From Melioribacteraceae bacterium (GTDB taxonomy: Bacteria; Bacteroidota; Ignavibacteria; Ignavibacteriales; Melioribacteraceae): a stretch of DNA of 7,077 bases. The notes below the pieces were generated by a model that did no database searches, had not been told where the DNA came from, and was given only the letters and a program-made list of their open reading frames with translations. Positions 1-5,133 of this stretch are shown in pieces. Numbering within the stretch: the stretch's first letter is position 1; every line of letters starts with the position of its first letter. The stretch spans positions 1-7,077 of the forward strand of contig WFQV01000473.1 of the NCBI GenBank assembly GCA_015486905.1, given 5' to 3'. The position numbers and the translations under genes were made by a program.

Positions 1-87
1 AGTACGCTAAGGCAGAACTGACCATGATTCGTTCAGTTGAAATGACAGTGAAAAAATCCTCATTCCCTTGGGTTCTATCCGGCATTG

Positions 88-107
88 CCGTCGGATTTAT
101 CCGACGG
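88..107. repeat. Perfect palindrome, 9-base stem with TT loop
   Basis: CCGTCGGATTTATCCGACGG is a perfect inverted repeat of two 9-base arms around a 2-base centre. It lies in the gene-poor left spacer and is not followed by a clear T-run, so it does not read as an intrinsic terminator. It has the same 20-base design, beginning CCG and ending CGG, as the palindrome at 210-229. Probably a dispersed intergenic repeat; one copy of this exact sequence is present here. Confidence 0.75.
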
Positions 108-132
108 TTGAAAAATACAACAAGCTTCACAG

Positions 133-142
133 GGCTTTAGCC
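133..142. repeat. Short palindrome GGCT-TT-AGCC
   Basis: GGCTTTAGCC has 4-base arms around TT. It sits between the two 20-base palindromes at 88-107 and 210-229 and shares their 2-base centre. It is short enough to be chance on its own; it is listed because it sits in a cluster of similar palindromes. Confidence 0.4.
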
Positions 143-209
143 TCATTGTTCTAACACCGAATGAAAGAGAAATGTGGATAGAGCCATTTATTCCTCTTTT
201 CTCTTCTCA

Positions 210-229
210 CCGTTTGCTGAAGCAAACGG
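210..229. repeat. Perfect palindrome, 9-base stem with GA loop
   Basis: CCGTTTGCTGAAGCAAACGG has two perfect 9-base arms around GA. Its length, 2-base centre and CCG...CGG ends match the palindrome at 88-107, although the arm sequences differ. There is no T-run on either side, which argues against a terminator. Likely a member of a set of dispersed intergenic palindromes. Confidence 0.75.
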
Positions 230-274
230 CAATTCGACTGAATTCAACGTCAATGTTAATCAACACAACATTCC

Positions 275-316
275 ATTCACCATCCACAATTTACCATTTA
301 CAATTCACCATCCAAC
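275..316. repeat. Three tandem copies of a 14-base unit
   Basis: The units ATTCACCATCCACA (275-288), ATTTACCATTTACA (289-302) and ATTCACCATCCAAC (303-316) follow each other without gaps. Units 1 and 3 are identical over their first 12 bases; unit 2 differs at three of those. Related ATTCCATTC sequence precedes the array. Its proximity to the 8-base array at 359-390 suggests a slippage-prone, non-coding stretch. No function is visible. Confidence 0.75.
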
Positions 317-325
317 CTGTCGCGC

Positions 326-352
326 CGTAGCCCGAGCGTAGCGAGGGCGTAG
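326..352. repeat. CGTAG repeated three times at 11-base spacing
   Basis: CGTAG occurs at 326-330, 337-341 and 348-352, exactly 11 bases apart, in a locally G+C-rich island between two A+T-richer repeat arrays. The bases between differ (CCCGAG, CGAGGG), so the repeat is degenerate. This may be the remnant of a short tandem repeat. The sharp jump in G+C relative to its flanks suggests insertion of a separate element, which is an inference. Confidence 0.45.
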
Positions 353-358
353 TCGTAC

Positions 359-390
359 CATCCAATCATCCAATCATCCATTCATCCAAT
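359..390. repeat. Four tandem copies of CATCCAAT
   Basis: Copies lie at 359-366, 367-374, 375-382 and 383-390. The third reads CATCCATT, with a single mismatch; the others are identical. An 8-base unit is not a multiple of three, which fits a non-coding tandem array able to change copy number by slippage. The CATCCA core is shared with the 14-base units at 275-316, so the two arrays may have a common origin. Confidence 0.8.
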
Positions 391-426
391 TATGCAAGGT
401 TTTCGGTTTTGCAAGAATCAACTTGT

Positions 427-443
427 GAACCCCTTCGGGGTTC
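427..443. repeat. Perfect hairpin, 7-base stem with TTC loop
   Basis: GAACCCC (427-433) and GGGGTTC (437-443) pair perfectly around TTC. The RNA would form a stable, G+C-rich stem on either strand. On the + strand it is followed by TGTGTTT, only a poor T-run, and no gene lies immediately upstream to be terminated. A dispersed palindrome is the simpler reading. Confidence 0.55.
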
Positions 444-499
444 TGTGTTTAGGTTTCATTCTTTATTCTACAAGCATTAAACCGCATGGCTCGATTTTC

Positions 500-530
500 T
501 TATTTTTTCCAACACACCCTTCCCCTCCCT
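500..530 (+). repeat. Pyrimidine-rich repeat, left copy
   Basis: This 31-base pyrimidine-rich segment matches 6757-6787 on the same strand at 26 of 31 positions. Both begin TTATTTTT and end ACCCTTnCnCTCCCT. The match is longer than low-complexity composition alone would readily give, because the internal CCAAC and ACCCTT blocks keep their spacing. Probably two degenerate copies of one dispersed intergenic repeat. No protein-coding content is evident. Confidence 0.5.
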
Positions 531-566
531 CCAAACATCTATTCACGCAACGTGTCGCTACGATGC

Positions 567-582
567 TCCCGCAAATGCGGGA
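567..582. repeat. Perfect palindrome TCCCGCA-AA-TGCGGGA
   Basis: Seven-base perfect arms surround an AA centre, the same stem/2-base-loop/stem plan as 88-107 and 210-229. It is embedded in sequence rich in CG dinucleotides (about 541-640) that stands out from the T-rich DNA on both sides. There is no T-run after it. Most likely another dispersed intergenic palindrome. Confidence 0.65.
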
Positions 583-604
583 CAGTGAGGACGAAGTTGG
601 ACCT

Positions 605-639
605 GTCTCGCGTTTTACCTCTTGCGTCTCGCGTTTAAC
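605..639 (+). repeat. Direct repeat GTCTCGCGTTTwAC, two copies
   Basis: GTCTCGCGTTTTAC (605-618) and GTCTCGCGTTTAAC (626-639) differ at one base and start 21 bases apart. The linker (CTCTTGC) is itself similar to the repeat's start. It belongs to the patchwork of short repeats in this spacer, and I see no function. Confidence 0.55.
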
Positions 640-670
640 TGTTTCTTATTTCTTCTTTCTTATTTTTTTA

Positions 671-702
671 TTTTTGCCACAGATTTTAAACCTGTACCTT
701 AA
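671..702 (+). repeat. 32-base element shared with the yicC leader, left copy
   Basis: The element starts TTTTTGCCAC, has a TTTAAAC centre and ends TGTACCTTAA. It matches the minus-strand copy at 6673-6704 at 27 of 32 positions with no gaps. It points towards nfo, ending about 108 bases before the start codon. The centre CAGATTTTAAACCTG (680-694) is a near-palindrome with one mismatched pair, so a dimeric protein could bind it. TTGCCA resembles a -35 box, but no good -10 hexamer follows at 16-18 bases, so I do not call it a promoter. It could equally be a dispersed repeat. Confidence 0.5.
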
Positions 703-810
703 TGACTCTGTATCTTTTTCTTCTTACTCTGTTCACTGTTATCTGATTTGTAATTATGTGTTTCTTCTTCTAATTTTCCACGTTTGAAAATGAATTTGTA
801 GAGAATAAAA

Positions 811-1674
811 TTGGGAAATAAATTTCAACAACTTTTAGGGGCGCATACATCAATTGCCGGAGGCATTTGGAGAGCAGTTAAAAAAGCCGACAAGCTCGGT
901 TTCACCGCAATGCAAATTTTCACAAAGAACAGCAATCGCTGGCAAGCAAAACCACTAACCGAAAAAGATATTTGGGAATTTAAAGAGAAATTAAAAGAAT
1001 CAAAAATAAAATTTGTTGTCGCTCACGATTCTTATTTAATAAACCTTTGCGCTAAGGACGAGACAATTCTAAAAAAATCCCGTGAGGCTTTTATTGATGA
1101 ACTTCAGCGCTGCGAACTATTGGGGATACCTTACCTTAATTTTCACCCAGGCTCCCACGGTGGAATGGGGGAAAGAAAGGGAATTAAACTTATTGCAGAA
1201 TCAATTAATTTTGCGCACGAAAAGACAAAGGGGTTTAATGTTTCAAGTATGCTGGAACTAACAGCCGGACAAGGAACAACGCTTGGCTACACGTTCGAAC
1301 AAATTGCCGAAATAATTGAATTGGTTGATGAGAAAGAAAGAATGTCCGTTTGCATCGACACTGCACACATCTTTGCCGCAGGCTACGATATCCGAACACC
1401 CGAAAGTTACGAGAAAGTAATGTCAAATTTCGATTCTACCATCGGTCTGGAACGCTTGAAATGTTTTCACATTAACGACAGCAAAAAAGAATTGGGCAGC
1501 CGGGTTGACCGACACGAACACATTGGGAAAGGCTTCATTGGAACAGGAGGATTTGCCAACATAATGAACGATAAACGATTGCTGCGCGTTCCCAAAATAC
1601 TTGAAACTCCAAAGGGCAAAGAGCAGAAAGAAGATTTGGTAAACCTAAGAGTTTTAAAAAGTTTAATCCGTTAG
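811..1674 (+). CDS. nfo: Endonuclease IV (AP endonuclease, Nfo family)
   Basis: Cuts the DNA backbone 5' of abasic sites in base-excision repair, leaving a 3'-OH for DNA polymerase; a cytoplasmic enzyme using a three-metal (zinc) centre in a TIM barrel. All nine metal ligands known from the E. coli enzyme can be placed: His72 (AHDSYLINL), His112 (FHPGS), Glu149 (LELTAGQG), Asp183 and His186 (CIDTAH), His220 (HINDSK), Asp233 and His235 (VDRHEH) and Glu265 (ILET). At 287 residues it has the usual length. The start is TTG: a stop at 799-801 blocks any earlier start, and the conserved GAHTSIAGG begins at residue 10, before the next in-frame ATG. Its ribosome site is weak (GAGA at 801-804). The gene ends in tandem TAG TAG, 7 bases from the convergent amidase gene. 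It appears to stand alone on its strand. Confidence 0.97.
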   Translation: MGNKFQQLLGAHTSIAGGIWRAVKKADKLGFTAMQIFTKNSNRWQAKPLTEKDIWEFKEKLKESKIKFVVAHDSYLINLCAKDETILKKSREAFIDELQRCELLGIPYLNFHPGSHGGMGERKGIKLIAESINFAHEKTKGFNVSSMLELTAGQGTTLGYTFEQIAEIIELVDEKERMSVCIDTAHIFAAGYDIRTPESYEKVMSNFDSTIGLERLKCFHINDSKKELGSRVDRHEHIGKGFIGTGGFANIMNDKRLLRVPKILETPKGKEQKEDLVNLRVLKSLIR

Positions 1675-1681
1675 TAGTATT

Positions 1682-2536
1682 TTATTTCTTTGGCTCCAAA
1701 GGTCTTGCCACTATCACACCTGTGTGCTTCTTCACTAATTTGACATAATCGGCAAGAGGTTGTGTGGTAATTTGAACTTTCTTTCCGGCAATGGGAGCGT
1801 GCATAAAGTGAATTCTGCCGTCGGGCATTTTAATTGCAATTCCCGTGTGTCCAATTCCCAATCCTTTCCAGGAAGTTGTTAGAAGTAAGATGTCACCGTT
1901 GTGAATTCCCTTTTCTACTTTTGCAATTTTGTCTTGAGGAATGAAATAATAATGTCTTGAATTTATTTCCTTCTCAATCTCTTTGATTTTTGCTACACGC
2001 TCGGGGTGGTTTCTCAGTCTTTTGTATTTGTCAAAATGCTTCGACATAAAAAAGACTTTTTTATTGAGAGGCACGCCGCCAATTTCTTTGGTTACGTTTT
2101 TAACAATTCCGCGTTTGTCATTGTCGTAAACCCAATCCAATGCGTAATGCAAACGAGAGACGTAACCGTGCATTTTTCCACCGCGGTAGCGGATGGTTTC
2201 AATTTGTTTTAAATAATCTTTGAAATCCATTTTGCCTAATTTTACACAGCGAGACAACGCCAAAGTTGATTCGAAGAAAGTGTAACAGTCCAACCCGCTC
2301 AGATGAACAACCACCCTTTCGCTGTCACCTTTTTCAAGAGTAAACGCTTCGTATGGCGTGCCGAGGAACGTCTTGCCGATTGCTGTTATTACATCGCCGA
2401 TAGGTAATTTTTGTAAATTGTGTTCCTTGGCAAACTCAAATTTTTCGTTGCAAATTCTTACATCCGAAGAATCGTAAAGTGCCTGAGCAAATAATACAAA
2501 GGGTAAAAATGTTAGTATTAAAAACAATTTTTTCAT
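1682..2536 (-). CDS. Secreted DUF1460 family protein, probable N-acetylmuramoyl-L-alanine amidase-like enzyme
   Basis: A 284-residue exported protein. Residues 1-19 form a signal peptide: Lys-Lys, a hydrophobic stretch, then AQA as a likely cleavage site; no lipobox Cys is present. The mature part looks like DUF1460 (PF07313), a papain/NlpC-P60-like fold whose Bacteroides members were described from structures as amidase-like cell-wall hydrolases. The probable catalytic Cys is Cys84 in SGLDCYTFFE, and the probable His is His230 in GIGHTGIAI, followed by HFMHAP (243-248). RYRGGKMHGYVSRLHY (117-131 region) is also typical of the family as I recall it. The gene starts within the dnaB stop codon (ATGA, 2533-2536), with GAGG 10 bases upstream inside dnaB, so translation is probably coupled. 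Function in wall turnover or muropeptide scavenging is inferred. Last gene of its unit. Confidence 0.9.
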   Translation of the reverse strand: MKKLFLILTFLPFVLFAQALYDSSDVRICNEKFEFAKEHNLQKLPIGDVITAIGKTFLGTPYEAFTLEKGDSERVVVHLSGLDCYTFFESTLALSRCVKLGKMDFKDYLKQIETIRYRGGKMHGYVSRLHYALDWVYDNDKRGIVKNVTKEIGGVPLNKKVFFMSKHFDKYKRLRNHPERVAKIKEIEKEINSRHYYFIPQDKIAKVEKGIHNGDILLLTTSWKGLGIGHTGIAIKMPDGRIHFMHAPIAGKKVQITTQPLADYVKLVKKHTGVIVARPLEPKK

Positions 2537-3963
2537 ATTGGTAAATCCTCATTGTTTTCTTCCGGGAACTGTTCTGTGCCCGGAGCGGGAAAATCTTCGT
2601 GGAACAAGTCAAGGTTTTCGAAGCGTGCGTAGTCTTTAACAAATCTTAATTTCTCTTCGCCGACGGGACCGTTTCTGTGCTTAGCTACAATAACTTCAGC
2701 AATGCCTTCGAGCGAGTTCCCATCCTTATCCGGAAGGTTGTAAAATTCGGGTCTGAAGAGAAGAAGAACAACGTCGGCGTCCTGCTCAATGGAGCCGGAC
2801 TCGCGTAAATCCGAAAGCATGGGGCGTTTATCGTGCCGCTGTTCGACCGCTCGGTTCAATTGCGATAGAGCAACAACCGGAATATTAAGTTCTTTGGCAA
2901 GAGCTTTAAGGGAGCGTGAAATCATAGAAATTTCTCTTTCGCGGCTTTCCATTTTAATGCCGGTTGTCATTAGCTGAAGATAGTCAATAATAATCATTCC
3001 TATTTTGTGTTCCTGTTTAAGGCGTCTTGCTTTTGCTCTAATTTCGAGGATGGATTGTGCCGGCGTGTCGTCAATGAAAAGAGGAGCTTTGCTGAGCTTA
3101 TCAGCCGTGCGTGCAATCTTTTGTCCGTCAGAAGCCTTAAACTTTCCCGTTCTAATTAAGTGAGCATTGATACGTGATTCGGAACTTATTAGTCTCGTAA
3201 CCAATTGAATTGTGGACATTTCCAAACTGAAAAGAGCAATGGGAATTTTATGTTCTACAGAGGCGTTGCGCGCAAAGGAAAGAGCGAATGCCGTCTTACC
3301 CATCGAGGGACGGGAGGCAACAATAATCAAATCGGATTTTTGAAATCCGCCGAGCAAATCGTCCAAAGCTGTAAAACCGGTAGGTACGGCAATATTGGCA
3401 AGATCCCTACTGTGAATTGCCTCGATGTATTCAATAGCATCGTGCACAGCTGTTTTCATATCCTTGTAAGACTCTTTGAAACTTTCTTGTGATATGCTGA
3501 AAATTTTTGCTTCGGCTTGATCTAAAATATCAAAAACGTCCTCGGAGCCTTGGAAAGCGGAATCGGCAATATCTATGGAGGTTGAAATCAGCTCACGTAA
3601 AATCCATTTCTCCAGCACTATTCTTGCATGGTATTCCACGTTTGCCACAGTGGAAACATCTTGCGACAACTGGGAAATGTAAGTTGCACCTCCGGCTTTT
3701 TCGAGGTCTCCGGCTTTTTCAAGTTCATCGAAAAGCGTGATGTTGTCAATCGGTTCTTGGCTGCGGTAAAGAGAGAGCATTGCCTTGTAAATAACGGTGT
3801 GCTTCCTTTCGTAAAAATATTCGGGCTTTAGAATATCAACCACTTTATTGACAGCATTCTCATTTAAGAGCATTGCACCCAAAACGAGGCGCTCTACCTC
3901 AACGGCTTGAGGCGGCTGCTTTGAAATATCTTTCAATTTTTCAATGTTGTTTCTCCGGCTCAT
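2533..3963 (-). CDS. dnaB: Replicative DNA helicase DnaB
   Basis: Hexameric 5'-3' helicase that unwinds the chromosome at the replication fork and binds primase. Residues 18-120 form the N-terminal helical domain (QAVEVERLVLGAMLL), followed by a linker and a RecA-like motor domain from about 193 (PTGFTALDDLLGG). The Walker A loop is SRPSMGKT (217-224), the catalytic Glu is Glu248 in FSLEMS, Walker B ends at Asp327 in MIIIDYLQL, the polymorphic-loop/sensor region has SQLNR (367-371) and DLRESGSIEQDAD (385-397), and the arginine finger is Arg430 in KHRNGPVG. At 476 residues it is complete, with no intein at the usual insertion points and a short acidic tail. Its ATG overlaps the stop of the uracil-DNA glycosylase gene by ATGA (3960-3963), with GGAG 7 bases upstream. 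It is joined the same way to the DUF1460 gene downstream. Confidence 0.98.
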   Translation of the reverse strand: MSRRNNIEKLKDISKQPPQAVEVERLVLGAMLLNENAVNKVVDILKPEYFYERKHTVIYKAMLSLYRSQEPIDNITLFDELEKAGDLEKAGGATYISQLSQDVSTVANVEYHARIVLEKWILRELISTSIDIADSAFQGSEDVFDILDQAEAKIFSISQESFKESYKDMKTAVHDAIEYIEAIHSRDLANIAVPTGFTALDDLLGGFQKSDLIIVASRPSMGKTAFALSFARNASVEHKIPIALFSLEMSTIQLVTRLISSESRINAHLIRTGKFKASDGQKIARTADKLSKAPLFIDDTPAQSILEIRAKARRLKQEHKIGMIIIDYLQLMTTGIKMESREREISMISRSLKALAKELNIPVVALSQLNRAVEQRHDKRPMLSDLRESGSIEQDADVVLLLFRPEFYNLPDKDGNSLEGIAEVIVAKHRNGPVGEEKLRFVKDYARFENLDLFHEDFPAPGTEQFPEENNEDLPI

Positions 3964-4721
3964 TTTGCCGCTCCGGTAATTTCATCGTAAAGTTTTCTGA
4001 ATTTTTGAAGGTCTTCCCATGCGGGCCTTTTCCATTGGGGATTTCTTAATAATGCCGCAGGGTGGTAAGTAACCATTGTTTTTATCCCCGATATTTCGTA
4101 AATATTTCCTCTGAATTTTGACAAACTCATATTCTTTTTCAGCAGCGCAATGGCGGCAACTCTTCCTAAAAGTAAAATCATTTTCGGCTTAATCAATTCA
4201 ATCTGCTTGTAAAGATATGGCAGGCATGCTTCCATTTCATTTGGCAGAGGATTCCGGTTTTGGGGCGGGCGGCATTTTACAATATTTGCAATGTAAATTT
4301 CTTCTCTTTTAAAATTAATGGACTTCAAAATATCATTTAAAAGTTTTCCGGCTCTTCCTACAAAAGGAATGCCTTGTTTATCCTCGTCAGCCCCGGGTGC
4401 TTCGCCAATTAACATTACATCCGCATTAGGATTACCGGCACCGAAAACAAGATTGATTCGTGTTTTGCCGAGGGGACATTTTAAGCAACCGGAAATTTTT
4501 TCATTTAGCTCCGTTAAACTTTCGGCAGTTTGAAAATCCTCCGCAAAAATATTGTTGTCTAATTGTAGTTCGACTTTTTCAGCTATTTTAATTTCTTCTT
4601 TCAATTTTCCTTTTTCATTCTTGGACGTTTCGGCATCTATTTTCTCAAATAGAAAGTCGCCGAAAATTTCCTGCTGGTTTTCGAGTGCATTAATTATTCC
4701 GTTGAGGAAACTGTTGTCCAT
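3960..4721 (-). CDS. Uracil-DNA glycosylase, family 4 (4Fe-4S type)
   Basis: Removes uracil from DNA arising by cytosine deamination or misincorporation, leaving an abasic site. The four cluster cysteines are Cys79 and Cys82 (CLKC), Cys150 (VKCRPPQNRNP) and Cys166 (EACLPY); the 15-residue gap between the last two fits the family. The active-site motif GEAPGADED starts at Gly106 and the second motif, YHPAALLRNPQWK, at Tyr219. The catalytic part occupies about 70-250. Residues 1-70 are an extra N-terminal region rich in Lys and Glu (about 25-55), which well-studied thermophile members of about 200 residues lack; it may be a flexible or coiled segment. An upstream in-frame TGA (4752-4754) fixes ATG 4721 as the start, with AAAGGA unusually far away (15 bases). 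First gene of a unit with dnaB and DUF1460. Confidence 0.96.
   Translation of the reverse strand: MDNSFLNGIINALENQQEIFGDFLFEKIDAETSKNEKGKLKEEIKIAEKVELQLDNNIFAEDFQTAESLTELNEKISGCLKCPLGKTRINLVFGAGNPNADVMLIGEAPGADEDKQGIPFVGRAGKLLNDILKSINFKREEIYIANIVKCRPPQNRNPLPNEMEACLPYLYKQIELIKPKMILLLGRVAAIALLKKNMSLSKFRGNIYEISGIKTMVTYHPAALLRNPQWKRPAWEDLQKFRKLYDEITGAAK
3971..3974 (-). promoter_or_regulatory. dnaB ribosome binding site inside the upstream gene
   Basis: GGAG on the minus strand lies 7 bases before the dnaB ATG, within the last codons (Gly-Ala) of the uracil-DNA glycosylase gene. With the ATGA overlap it supports this start and translational coupling. Confidence 0.65.
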
Positions 4722-4834
4722 TGTTGATTTTAATATTCCTTTGTTTAAAGTTCAAGATAAGAAAAAACGATGACAGATGACGGAGAAATAAATAGCTGCC
4801 CCTTTAGATTTTAAAGGGAGCAGCCTTAATTAAA
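4722..4834 (-). other. Spacer between the rpoZ and uracil-DNA glycosylase units
   Basis: This 113-base gap is the only sizeable break in the minus-strand gene block. It contains the terminator-like hairpin (4795-4824) nearest rpoZ and about 70 A+T-rich bases before the glycosylase start. A promoter for the glycosylase-dnaB-DUF1460 unit is expected here. TATCTT in the minus strand (around 4754-4760) could be a -10 box, but no matching -35 is convincing, so I do not annotate one. Confidence 0.6.
4795..4824 (-). terminator. Probable intrinsic terminator of yicC-gmk-rpoZ
   Basis: An inverted repeat pairs GCTGC (4795-4799) with GCAGC (4820-4824), CCC with GGG, and TTTA with TAAA around a 5-base loop. 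It forms 12 base pairs with one bulged base at 4819. It starts 11 bases after the rpoZ stop. On the minus strand the stem is followed by TATTTATTTC, a broken rather than perfect T-run. Position between two operons on the same strand supports termination; the imperfect tail suggests some read-through. Confidence 0.75.
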
Positions 4835-5128
4835 TTAAAATTCTTCTTTGTATCTAAATTTTAAATTGCCTGAGAGCAGCTCTTCCAAAGCTTGCTCGTG
4901 TGGTTTTTTTCTCTTTTCAAATTCGAGGGAAATCTTAATTTGTTCGGAGTTATCACGCTCCTCAAATTCATCTTCCTGCTGAGGAATTAAAGTGTTCAAC
5001 ATAGTTGTGAATTCAAGCCTGTTGTCAGCGTTAATCATTCTTGCACGGCGGGCTGCAACAGCGACCGCCTCGTAAACATTCTGAGCGTATTTGTTAATTT
5101 CACCGCTGTTAATTGGTTTTAATGCCAT
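4835..5128 (-). CDS. rpoZ: RNA polymerase omega subunit (RpoZ/Rpb6 family)
   Basis: Omega helps fold and hold the beta-prime subunit in RNA polymerase. Residues 17-33 (NVYEAVAVAARRARMIN) match the conserved N-terminal helix of the family, with the AARRAR core as in E. coli omega. A second block, KPHEQALEELLSG (75-87), resembles the C-terminal helix preceding the family's end. Between them is an acidic linker (QQEDEFEERDN, 50-60). At 97 residues it is in the normal size range. The start is supported by AAGGAG 8 bases upstream; those six bases are also the last two codons (Lys-Glu) of gmk. yicC-gmk-rpoZ is a well-known linkage, which strengthens the call. The gene is the last of its unit and is followed by a hairpin. 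Sequence conservation outside the two blocks is modest. Confidence 0.9.
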   Translation of the reverse strand: MALKPINSGEINKYAQNVYEAVAVAARRARMINADNRLEFTTMLNTLIPQQEDEFEERDNSEQIKISLEFEKRKKPHEQALEELLSGNLKFRYKEEF

Positions 5129-5133
5129 TTTAT

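Larger units (their letters stand above)
1..810. other. Gene-poor, repeat-rich spacer upstream of nfo
   Basis: I see no convincing gene in these 810 bases. The longest open frame (392-787, +) would encode a low-complexity, Phe/Leu/Ser-rich peptide read from pyrimidine tracts and repeats, with no recognisable domain. The stretch holds short perfect palindromes (88-107, 133-142, 210-229, 427-443, 567-582), a 14-base unit three times (275-316), CGTAG three times at 11-base spacing (326-352), an 8-base unit four times (359-390), a 14-base direct repeat (605-618 and 626-639), and an element also found upstream of yicC (671-702). From about 640 to 735 the + strand is strongly T/C-rich. A weak Bacteroidota-style promoter for nfo is possible: TCTG at 728-731, 19 bases, then TAATTATG at 751-758, each box one mismatch from TTTG and TAnnTTTG. 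In such A+T-rich DNA this could be chance. Confidence 0.75.

Noticed and set aside
3..140. Open frame of 45 codons entering from the left edge on the + strand
   Set aside because: It reads through the 88-107 palindrome (VGFIRR) and stops within the 133-142 palindrome; it has no domain signal and may be only repeat sequence.
427..443. GAACCCC-TTC-GGGGTTC as an intrinsic terminator
   Set aside because: No gene ends nearby on either strand and the following T-run is poor.
392..787. 131-codon open frame on the + strand with hydrophobic stretches
   Set aside because: The peptide is low in complexity and made from pyrimidine tracts and repeats (427-443, 500-530, 567-582, 605-639, 671-702). It has no ribosome site and no recognisable domain.
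1688..1701. CTTTGG-CT-CCAAAG hairpin as terminator for nfo or DUF1460
   Set aside because: On the minus strand it is followed by A-rich, not T-rich, sequence; on the + strand no T-run follows; and it lies in codons of the DUF1460 gene.
4835..5128. A coaBC gene, which often follows rpoZ in other bacteria
   Set aside because: The gene after rpoZ is the uracil-DNA glycosylase in a separate unit; no CoaB/CoaC-like sequence is present in the window.
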